DNA of 64,000 nucleotides from JAHEZL01 sp964406465 (GTDB lineage Bacteria; Bacteroidota; Bacteroidia; Flavobacteriales_C; GCA-002722245): NCBI GenBank assembly GCA_964406465.1, contig CAYORT010000004.1, positions 107,931-171,930 of the forward strand, given 5' to 3'. Below the pieces are notes generated by a model that worked only from the letters and a program-made list of their open reading frames with translations, searched no databases and had not been told where the DNA came from. Position numbers and translations under genes: made by a program. Of this stretch, positions 33,873 to 41,891 are shown one piece after another (the first letter of the stretch is position 1; every line of letters begins with the position of its first letter).

Positions 33873-36800
33873 ATGCGAAACATTTTTCTTTTGTTTTTTG
33901 TGCTGCTTTTTTCTGCAGCAAGCGCACAAAATATGCAGTATAATCTTGAAGAAATGAACAAGAAGCTTGATCGCTCTTCTAAAGGTTATATCAACGGACT
34001 CATCTACAAAGCAGATAAAAATTATACCAAAGCCATTGAAGAATTTGAGCTGGTAAACAGAAATGATAGTTTGTATGATGATGCCCAATTAGAGTTGGCC
34101 ATACTTTACTATCATGAAAATGACGACTCAAGTTTGGTTGATTTGTGCTTAAACGCTATTAAATTGGAGTCGGAGCACGATGTTGCTTTTCGTGAATATT
34201 TGATGGAAGGGTTAATGAATTTGAAAGATGACAACGTCTTTTTACAGATTGAAGCAGCAAAGCAGAAATATCCATACAATGAAGATTTCTTGTTGAAGGA
34301 AGCTAAGGCTTACAGAGCTTTTCAGAAGTATGATGAATGTAAAGTAGTTTTGCAAAGTGTAATTCAAAATAATCCATTTGCAGCAAATGCACATTATTAC
34401 CTTGGTAAATTAATGGCCGACGAGGGAGATTTCATTAGGGCTTCAATGTCGTTAGAAATTTTTTTACTTCTCTCCACAGAAAGCACGTACAAAACAGACA
34501 CCGCGGTAGATGTGTTAAACAAGCTTTTCAACAACAAATACGATGTAACCATTAAAAATGCGAAAAGGAACGATTTGTTTAAAGAATTAGAAGAATTAGT
34601 AGAGTCGAAGATAGCCTTGAGTGCCAAGTACAAACCCGAAGCACCCCTTACCTTTAATTTATCAAAGCAAACAGATCTTATTTTAAAGGAAATTAAGTAC
34701 AAACCTGGAACAGGTGATTTTTGGATGGAGTATTATGTGCCATTTTTGGTGAGCGTTAGAACCATGAAATACATACGACCATACAACTACCAATTTTTAT
34801 CGTTTTTGGGTGACGCTACGGTGAAAGCCGGTATGGCCAAATACCGACCAGAGATAGATGCATTTGTTAAGTATGCATCAGATTACTTCGATAAGAAGTT
34901 GAAAGATGCAGGAATGGTGGTAGAGGGAAAATTTATGCAAGCAGATAAGTATTATGATAACGGCTATTTGTGGGGTATCGGAAAGTTTGAAGATGGAAAA
35001 AAATTAGGATTGTGGTACTTTTTTCACAACAATGGAACTATCCAATCAAAGGCTACCTACAACGATGAGGGAAAACTTACAGATTCTGTATTTACTTATC
35101 ATTCAAATGGAAGAAAAGAATCGATTTATAAATCTAAAAATGGCTTAACCGACGGCGATCTCATAACCTATTACGATAATGGAGAATTGAAATCGCATTT
35201 GCGTTTCAAAATGGATTCTTTAGATGGTGAGCAAAGAGAATATAGATATAATGGGGCGTTAGAGGAAGTATCGAATTTTAGTAATGGAAAACGTCATGGG
35301 TTAGACCAAAAATACGAAGAAGGGGAGATGCTTGCTTCTGATGAAATGTACAGAAACGGAAAGAGAGATGGAAGAATGGTTTACTACTATCATGACAAGA
35401 AAATAGCTGTAGAGATGGATTACAAAAATGGTAAGGCAGATGGGAAATATATTGCTTACCATAAAAATGGAAATGTTAAGAAACGCGGACAATACACCAA
35501 TGATATTGCTACCGGAAAGTGGGAAGATTTCTATGTTACTGGAGCAATACAAGGTTATTTTTTCTTGAATGAAAAGGGAGATTTTTGTGATTCTTCAGTG
35601 GTGTATTATCCTAATGGAAAGGTGAGTTCGGTGACACATTTTGGTAAAAAGGGCAAAAAGCATGGTGCCGAAATAATATTTACAGATCAAGGAACTGTAT
35701 GGAACATCTTTAATTTCAAGAATGGTGTGATAAAGAATTACACCTACTATTTACCTGATGGCAAAATTGTGCACCAAGGTAAATTGAATGTAGAAAATTA
35801 TGATGAAGCAGGCCGACTCGTTTCTAAAGGTTCATACAAAAAAGAAAATCGCATAGGTCGTTGGGAATTCTATCATCCTAATGGGGAGACTAAAGAAGTT
35901 TGCACCTATGATGCTATGGGTAATTTGACCGATTTAGATGAAACGTTTTACGAAAGTGGAGAGCTGGAGAGTAAGACTTATTATGACAATGGAAACAAAA
36001 CCGATTGGTATACATCTTATCATGAGAATGGGAATTTAAAATGTAAAGGATTTTACATTAAAGGTGTAAGAAGAGGCGAATGGATTTGGTACTATTCAAA
36101 CGGAAATCCTAATGAAATTGATTATTTTCAAAAAGGTGTGGTGAATGGAATTGTGCAAGTTTACAATGCAGACAGTACACCAAATTATGAGGTAAAATAT
36201 ATCATGGATGATATTAGAGATTATTACTACTATGATGCTAAAGGGAATGAGACATTTAAGATCGTCACTAAGAATGGTAGTGGCAGCTATCAAGTAAAAG
36301 ATCCAGAGAGTCGTTTAACTTTTACGGGAGCGTACAAATTTGGCAATTTAGATGGTAAAGTAACAGGTACAACCGAAAGCGGAATAGTGATTTCAGAATC
36401 AAACTATAAGGAAGGCGTTAGAAATGGAATGCAGAAATATAGGTATCCTAATGGAGCTATAAGTGCAGAAAATACTTATGTTTTCGGTGATAAACATGGA
36501 ACTTGGAAATATTATTATGCCGATGGTACAGTGAGTCAGGTACACCATTACAGTTATGGTGTAGAAGTAGATACAACTATTTACTACTATCCATCGGGTG
36601 CGGTGTATTGCAAAATGCCAATGAATGCTTTTGGAGAAGAAGAGGGGTTGTGCACTTGGTATTATGAAAATGGTAAAATCAAGAAGCAGTTTATGTATAA
36701 AGATGCCGAATGTCATGGATGGTCTTTTGATGCAGATCCAACAGGCAAAGTTTATTTGCAGAGGTATTATGAGAAAGGCGTGATGTTAAAAGCAAAAGGC

Positions 36801-37235
36801 TTAAATGCAAATGGTGATACCGTTGTACTTACTTCTGGCAGAGGATCTGGCGCCGATTCGCTGACTTTCTTCTACGACAATGGAAAAGTGGCTTTTTCGG
36901 GTAAATTGCAGCGTGGGTTGTATGAAGGAAGTATTATTCGATATGCTTATAATGGCTCAGTAATTGAGAAATCAGTTTATTACCATGATAAGCGTAATGG
37001 TAAATGCACTATTTACTATTCAAATGGAAAAGTGTACAGTGAGGAGAATTATAAAGATGGTGAGCTTCATGGTGAAAGAAAGGAATACTATGACAACGGC
37101 CAACTTTGTGAACACGAAAATTATTATCTTGGAGAAAAACATGGTGATGTGAAACTGTATAATAAAAAAGGTGTTTTGCTAGTTGATGCAGTTTATACAT
37201 TTGGTCAAGTACTAAAAAATAAGTTAAAACAGTAA
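33873..37235 (+). CDS. Large secreted protein with TPR-like N-terminus and MORN_2/YwqK-type repeats
   Basis: 1120 residues from ATG 33873, which gives a signal peptide (NIFLLFFVLLFSAASAQ); the longer frame adds ten residues ahead of it and is less likely. Residues about 30-220 hold TPR-like helices (NYTKAIEEFELVNRND, then FAANAHYYLGKLMADEGDFI). From about residue 350 to the end there are some 25-30 repeats of the YwqK/MORN_2 type, e.g. YYDNGELKSHLRFK, YHSNGRKESIYKSKNG, YYENGKIKKQFMYKD. Such repeats are called 'toxin-antitoxin system YwqK family antitoxin' in annotation, but this very long exported form is unlikely to be an antitoxin. First gene of the rightward set that includes the DUF3857 proteins. 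Confidence 0.8.
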   Translation: MRNIFLLFFVLLFSAASAQNMQYNLEEMNKKLDRSSKGYINGLIYKADKNYTKAIEEFELVNRNDSLYDDAQLELAILYYHENDDSSLVDLCLNAIKLESEHDVAFREYLMEGLMNLKDDNVFLQIEAAKQKYPYNEDFLLKEAKAYRAFQKYDECKVVLQSVIQNNPFAANAHYYLGKLMADEGDFIRASMSLEIFLLLSTESTYKTDTAVDVLNKLFNNKYDVTIKNAKRNDLFKELEELVESKIALSAKYKPEAPLTFNLSKQTDLILKEIKYKPGTGDFWMEYYVPFLVSVRTMKYIRPYNYQFLSFLGDATVKAGMAKYRPEIDAFVKYASDYFDKKLKDAGMVVEGKFMQADKYYDNGYLWGIGKFEDGKKLGLWYFFHNNGTIQSKATYNDEGKLTDSVFTYHSNGRKESIYKSKNGLTDGDLITYYDNGELKSHLRFKMDSLDGEQREYRYNGALEEVSNFSNGKRHGLDQKYEEGEMLASDEMYRNGKRDGRMVYYYHDKKIAVEMDYKNGKADGKYIAYHKNGNVKKRGQYTNDIATGKWEDFYVTGAIQGYFFLNEKGDFCDSSVVYYPNGKVSSVTHFGKKGKKHGAEIIFTDQGTVWNIFNFKNGVIKNYTYYLPDGKIVHQGKLNVENYDEAGRLVSKGSYKKENRIGRWEFYHPNGETKEVCTYDAMGNLTDLDETFYESGELESKTYYDNGNKTDWYTSYHENGNLKCKGFYIKGVRRGEWIWYYSNGNPNEIDYFQKGVVNGIVQVYNADSTPNYEVKYIMDDIRDYYYYDAKGNETFKIVTKNGSGSYQVKDPESRLTFTGAYKFGNLDGKVTGTTESGIVISESNYKEGVRNGMQKYRYPNGAISAENTYVFGDKHGTWKYYYADGTVSQVHHYSYGVEVDTTIYYYPSGAVYCKMPMNAFGEEEGLCTWYYENGKIKKQFMYKDAECHGWSFDADPTGKVYLQRYYEKGVMLKAKGLNANGDTVVLTSGRGSGADSLTFFYDNGKVAFSGKLQRGLYEGSIIRYAYNGSVIEKSVYYHDKRNGKCTIYYSNGKVYSEENYKDGELHGERKEYYDNGQLCEHENYYLGEKHGDVKLYNKKGVLLVDAVYTFGQVLKNKLKQ

Positions 37236-37283
37236 GTCTGTTACCAAAAGATAATATCTTTATTATTAAGAAAAATTGATTGA

Positions 37284-39239
37284 ATGATTAGAGTTTGGGC
37301 TTTTATATGTTTATTGTTTCCTGCAGCTGTATTGGCTCAACAGCCAGATACCGATAGCTTAAGAGCGCAGTATAAAGATGAAAGCGCGGTGTACAGTGTT
37401 TTGAAGGAGAACATGGTGATTAACCTTGTTAAGGAGAAACTAGATGTACACAGCGATCATGTTTCTGAAATTTGGTTTTTGAAAGACAATGCTCATTCTT
37501 ACGCCGACCGCTCAATTTATTTTTCATCTTTTACAGGAATCGAAAATATTTCAGCTTATACTTTAGTTCCTCAAGAGAAAAAGGGTAAGTACACGCGAGA
37601 ATATGTTTCTCCCAATAGCATTGAAGAAAAGAATACAATTTCGGCTGGTATTTTTTATGACGATGGTAAACAGAAATCATTCGTTTTTCTTAATGCAAAG
37701 AAAGATGGCGCAGCGCACTTAGAATATAGGGAAGTATACAACGACCCTCATTTTTTAGGGGTTTTCTACTTTAACACTTATGTGCCCATTCAGCATTCAG
37801 AATTTTCAGTATCCTTTCCTTCTTCAGTGAAGATAGAGTACTCTTTAATGAATACCGAAAAGTACAATGTTCAGTTTAGTAAAACCGAAAAGAAAGGCAT
37901 CACCACCTATACTTGGACTGCAAAGAATATGGCGGCCTATGAGCATTATAGTAACGGTCCGAGTTTAAGTTATTATGCACCTCACATCATTGTTAGAATT
38001 GCAGAAGTAAAACACAAGAATGGAGAAGTTGAAAGTGTATTACCCAATGTAAAGGGAATGTATGATTGGTTTTACAGCTTTGTACAAGACGTAAATGCAG
38101 AAGATAATGCCGAGCTGAAAGGATTGGTGGATTCGATAGTTAAAGATGTGAATGACAAAGATGAGAAGGCGCGAAGAATTTTCAATTGGGTACAAAGCAA
38201 TGTGAAATATGTTGCGTTTGAAGATGGTATGGGCGGATTTATACCGCGAGAGGCACCGCTTATTTGTCAGAGAAGATACGGCGATTGCAAGGACATGGCT
38301 AGTATTATTACCGAGATGTTGAGATATGCCGGACTCAAATCGCATTTAACTTGGATAGGAAGTAGGGATATTCCTTATACCTACGAGCAGGTGCCAAACG
38401 CTATGGCTACAAACCACATGATCTCTGCTTATGAGCGCGATAATGGCGAAATTGTGTTTTTGGATGCTACTGGATATTACACTCCATTTGGGTTTCCAAC
38501 CTCGTTTATTCAAGGTAAGGAAGCGCTTATTAGTGAAGGGAAAGGACAATACAAAGTAATGAAGGTGCCAGTTATTTCAAAGGAAGCTAACCTAAGGACC
38601 GACTCGTTAACACTCACTATTGATGGTGATTTACTTATGGGTAAAGGACATATCGATTCTCGTGGTTATGATAAGCTTTATTTTGTAAACAGGTTAATAA
38701 ATGAACCTGTAGATAAACGCAAAGAGCGTGTAAAGGCAATGTTGGATAAGGGCAATAATAAAATTGAGTTTAAGTCGGCAGAGTTTTTTGGATTAGAAAA
38801 CAGAGATAGCAATCTTTATATCAATTACGATTTCAAGTTACCCGATTATGTGAAGTTTGCTGGCGAGCAAGTTTATGTGAATTTAAACCTTGAGAAAGAT
38901 CTTAGAAGTGCCACCATCGACACTAAGAAAAGAAAAGGGATACCAGTGGATAATGATTATCAATATCAGGAAATTGAAACCACCTCTTTAATAATTCCTA
39001 AGGGATATAAAGTGGAATATTTGCCTTCAAATGCAGAATATAAAAACGACTTATTTGGATTTACTATAACCTATAAGATGGTAGAAGGAAAAGTGATTCT
39101 AGTGAAAGATTTTTACATCAATTATTTGTTGTTGAAAGAAGAAAATTTTGCAGCATTTAATGCCATGGTTAAAGAGTTAAATAAGGCTTACAGTGAAGTG
39201 GTAGTGCTTCAAAAAATTACTAAAGCAACAAAAAAATAA
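37284..39239 (+). CDS. DUF3857 and transglutaminase-like domain protein
   Basis: 651 residues. The signal peptide is about residues 1-18 (AFICLLFPAAVLAQ). Residues about 30-200 form the DUF3857 beta domain, followed by a transglutaminase-like core (ARRIFNWVQSNVKYVAFEDG). The catalytic triad is visible: Cys335 in RRYGDCKDMAS, His378 in MATNHMISAYERDNG and Asp394 in IVFLDATGYYTP. A DUF3858-like C-terminal domain runs from about residue 500. Function unknown; perhaps peptide or amide cleavage in the periplasm. It ends 1 base before the next gene. Confidence 0.88.
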   Translation: MIRVWAFICLLFPAAVLAQQPDTDSLRAQYKDESAVYSVLKENMVINLVKEKLDVHSDHVSEIWFLKDNAHSYADRSIYFSSFTGIENISAYTLVPQEKKGKYTREYVSPNSIEEKNTISAGIFYDDGKQKSFVFLNAKKDGAAHLEYREVYNDPHFLGVFYFNTYVPIQHSEFSVSFPSSVKIEYSLMNTEKYNVQFSKTEKKGITTYTWTAKNMAAYEHYSNGPSLSYYAPHIIVRIAEVKHKNGEVESVLPNVKGMYDWFYSFVQDVNAEDNAELKGLVDSIVKDVNDKDEKARRIFNWVQSNVKYVAFEDGMGGFIPREAPLICQRRYGDCKDMASIITEMLRYAGLKSHLTWIGSRDIPYTYEQVPNAMATNHMISAYERDNGEIVFLDATGYYTPFGFPTSFIQGKEALISEGKGQYKVMKVPVISKEANLRTDSLTLTIDGDLLMGKGHIDSRGYDKLYFVNRLINEPVDKRKERVKAMLDKGNNKIEFKSAEFFGLENRDSNLYINYDFKLPDYVKFAGEQVYVNLNLEKDLRSATIDTKKRKGIPVDNDYQYQEIETTSLIIPKGYKVEYLPSNAEYKNDLFGFTITYKMVEGKVILVKDFYINYLLLKEENFAAFNAMVKELNKAYSEVVVLQKITKATKK

Positions 39240-39240
39240 G

Positions 39241-41241
39241 ATGAAAAGAATACTCTCAACTTTACTACTTGCAATTGGTGTTTTCACGCTTGTTGCCCAA
39301 AATGATTATAACAACAGCGACTTTTCTTATGAGATGAAAACCTATGACTGGGAAGACAAACCAGTGCCAACGGTATTAACTGACGAGGAGTCGAAGGCAA
39401 GTTTAGTAATCACTAAAGATTTCTTGGTAAAAGAGTATACGTACTTCAGCGGCATGTTATACGAAGTAAGTACAATTCACAAAAAGAAAAAGTTGAACAA
39501 TGATGAGGCTGTTGACCAAAGCAATAAGGTATACATTAGCACTGGCAGAGGGCAAGAAGTTGTTGGTTTAAAAGCTCGCTCAATTTCAAAAGACGGCAAA
39601 GTAACTGTCTTTAATAACGACAACATCAAATTTGTTGAGAATTACGAAGATGCGGGTCCGTACACTATTTTCGCTCTTGAAGGAGTTGAGAAAGGTAGTG
39701 AAATAGAGTACATGTACACTTTAAAAACTGTGATTAACAATTTTAACTGCGACGATTACACCATCAACAACACTTACCCCGTTAGAAATGCTCATTTCGA
39801 ATTGATTTACGACAAAGCTTGGGAGTTTTTGTCGAAATCGTACAACGGTATGCCCGAAGCAAAAGTAGACACCACGGTTTCAGGTAAAAATCGCCATACT
39901 GTTGACGTGCCAAATAGTCCGTCCATAGACGACGAAATTTTCTCTTATGGTCATGCTGCCTATAAAAGGATGGAATATAAGTTTAGCAAAAACAAAGACA
40001 ACAACCGCGGAGAAGCAAATACCTTCGACGATTTTGCGAAAGACTATTACCACTACTATTATGAAACTCCCGATGAGAAAAAATTCAAGAAGGAAGTGAA
40101 GGCGGTACAAAAGATGCTAAAATCTCTAGCGCTTGAAAATCTTAATGAAGAAGATAAAATCAGGAAGATTGAAGAGCATATCAAAACGTTTACTTTAGAT
40201 CAAAAATATGGTAAAGTATTGGTAAATGAGGCGATAGCGTCCAAGTCGGTTATCGCTCCATGGGTGTACTGTAGAGTTTTTGCTTTTGTTTTAGATCAAG
40301 CTGGTATTGAACATCAGTTGGTGGTTACTAGTAATAGAAATGACAAGCATTTTGATGGTGATTTTCAATCATGGACTTATTTACAAGACTTTTTGTTTTA
40401 TTTTCCTAAGTATGAAAAATATTTAGCGCCTACAGAAGTAGCATATAGATATGGATTGGTGCCAGAAAATTTGTGCTACAACAAGGGCTTATTTATTAAG
40501 TTCATCAGCTTGGGAGATATTAAAAGTCCGGTAGCTAGAGTTGGTTATATTGAAGGTCCGGCAGATTCTGTAACCTATTCAAACATCGATGCAACCATCA
40601 CTTTTGAAGAAGGTTTTACTGGAGTAGATATGGATGTTCGATTGGATAAAACAGGATATGAAGCAGTATTTTATTTAGCGGCATACAAGCATTTATCAGA
40701 TGAGAAAAAGGAGGAGTTGGCCAAAGCATCTTTAAAAGATATGGCAGAAGATGCAGATGTTAAAGAAGCTAAGATGGATGAGGTGCAGGAGGGCGGCGAT
40801 ATTTTGAAAAAGGTTTATGTTGTTAGAGGTAAAGTTCATTCAACAGCTTTGATTGAGAAGGCAGGCTTAAATTATTCTTTTGATGTAGGTAAAGTAATTG
40901 GTCCGCAGGCCGAAATGTACGAAGACAAGCAAAGAATGACCGATATTGAAAATGACAACAATCATGGATACATTAGAACTTTAAGGGTTGTTGTTCCCGA
41001 TGGTTATGTGATTACTAATATCAACGATATCGTGATGGATGTTTATGTTGAGAAAGATGGCAAAAGAACAATGTCATTTAAAAGTTCTTATGTAAAAGAA
41101 GGTAACACTTACATTATTACTGTGCATGAATTTTACAATATCATAAGAGTTCCAAAAACCGAGTACGAGTCATTTAGAAAAGTGATTAACGCTGCTGCCG
41201 ACTTCAATAAGAAACACTTGGTTTTCGAAAAGAAGAAATAG
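39241..41241 (+). CDS. DUF3857 domain protein with degenerate transglutaminase core
   Basis: 666 residues. The signal peptide is about residues 1-19. DUF3857 (KASLVITKDFLVKEYTYFSG and GLKARSISKDGKVTVFNNDN) leads into a transglutaminase-like core that has lost its triad: the region matching YGDCKDMASIITEML in the neighbour reads SKSVIAPWVYCRVFAFVLD, and where that one has NHMISAYERDNGEIVFLDA this one has SWTYLQDFLFYFPKYEKYLA. It is therefore a likely non-catalytic partner or receptor. A DUF3858-like domain follows. Co-transcribed and nearly touching the active homologue upstream; its stop overlaps the cupin gene. Confidence 0.86.
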   Translation: MKRILSTLLLAIGVFTLVAQNDYNNSDFSYEMKTYDWEDKPVPTVLTDEESKASLVITKDFLVKEYTYFSGMLYEVSTIHKKKKLNNDEAVDQSNKVYISTGRGQEVVGLKARSISKDGKVTVFNNDNIKFVENYEDAGPYTIFALEGVEKGSEIEYMYTLKTVINNFNCDDYTINNTYPVRNAHFELIYDKAWEFLSKSYNGMPEAKVDTTVSGKNRHTVDVPNSPSIDDEIFSYGHAAYKRMEYKFSKNKDNNRGEANTFDDFAKDYYHYYYETPDEKKFKKEVKAVQKMLKSLALENLNEEDKIRKIEEHIKTFTLDQKYGKVLVNEAIASKSVIAPWVYCRVFAFVLDQAGIEHQLVVTSNRNDKHFDGDFQSWTYLQDFLFYFPKYEKYLAPTEVAYRYGLVPENLCYNKGLFIKFISLGDIKSPVARVGYIEGPADSVTYSNIDATITFEEGFTGVDMDVRLDKTGYEAVFYLAAYKHLSDEKKEELAKASLKDMAEDADVKEAKMDEVQEGGDILKKVYVVRGKVHSTALIEKAGLNYSFDVGKVIGPQAEMYEDKQRMTDIENDNNHGYIRTLRVVVPDGYVITNINDIVMDVYVEKDGKRTMSFKSSYVKEGNTYIITVHEFYNIIRVPKTEYESFRKVINAAADFNKKHLVFEKKK

Positions 41242-41243
41242 TG

Positions 41244-41723
41244 ATGAAGACGGCCGATTTTTGGGTTAATCATTTACAATTAACAGCGCATCCCGAGGGT
41301 GGTTATTTCAAAGAGATTTATCGCGCTGCCGTGATGCATGGTGATCGTAATATTTCAACAAGCATTTATTTTTTGCTTAAACAAGGCCAAGTTTCGCATT
41401 TGCATAGACTTACCGCAGATGAGTTGTGGTATTATCATCAAGGAGATGCTTTAAAAGTAACGATGATAGACAAGCAAGGAAAGCTAACAGAACATTTGGT
41501 AGGACCAAATCCTGATAGAGGAGAAACACTTCAATTAATCATTCCGGCAGGTAGTATTTTTGGTTCACAGCCGGTGGGCGATTATTCTTTGGTGGGTTGC
41601 ATGGTGAGTCCGGGTTTCGATTTTAAAGATTTCGAATTGTTTACGACTTCGCAGTTGCTCGCAATGTGTCCGCAACACGCAGAACATATAGTTGCCTTGT
41701 CTAAGGAAGAATATCAGTTTTAG
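41244..41723 (+). CDS. DUF985-type cupin protein
   Basis: 159 residues from ATG 41244 (a GTG lies one codon earlier). The pattern LTAHPEGGYFKEIYRA, then TSIYFLLKQGQVSHLHRL, then DELWYYHQGDALKV and GSQPVGDYSLVGCMVSPGFD is the cupin_5 (DUF985) family, a small beta-barrel often binding a metal with the histidines of SHLHRL. Function is unknown; sugar-acid or phosphate ester ligands have been suggested for relatives. It overlaps the end of the DUF3857 gene. Confidence 0.9.
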   Translation: MKTADFWVNHLQLTAHPEGGYFKEIYRAAVMHGDRNISTSIYFLLKQGQVSHLHRLTADELWYYHQGDALKVTMIDKQGKLTEHLVGPNPDRGETLQLIIPAGSIFGSQPVGDYSLVGCMVSPGFDFKDFELFTTSQLLAMCPQHAEHIVALSKEEYQF

Positions 41724-41777
41724 TTTTCTTTCATAAGTAGAGGTAAAACCAAAAGCACTTAATTTGTGTATAAGAGC

Positions 41778-41793
41778 CTGACATAATCCTGAC
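41778..41793 (+). promoter_or_regulatory. CTGACA-N5-CTGAC direct repeat upstream of the LuxR-type regulator
   Basis: CTGACA at 41778-41783 and CTGACT at 41789-41794 are 11 bp apart, one helical turn. The same spacing and hexamer occur before the giant T9SS gene (45709-45725). Direct half-sites of this kind are typical of response-regulator or LuxR-type operators. It lies about 100 bases before the start at 41892. The call is an inference from the pattern. Confidence 0.4.
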
Positions 41794-41891
41794 TTTTTGC
41801 ATTTTTAAGTGATATCAAGGGTTTTGTTATAGCGAATTTTTCTCCAAGACTGTATCTTGGATAGGAATTAACTACTGTAATTTTAACTATC

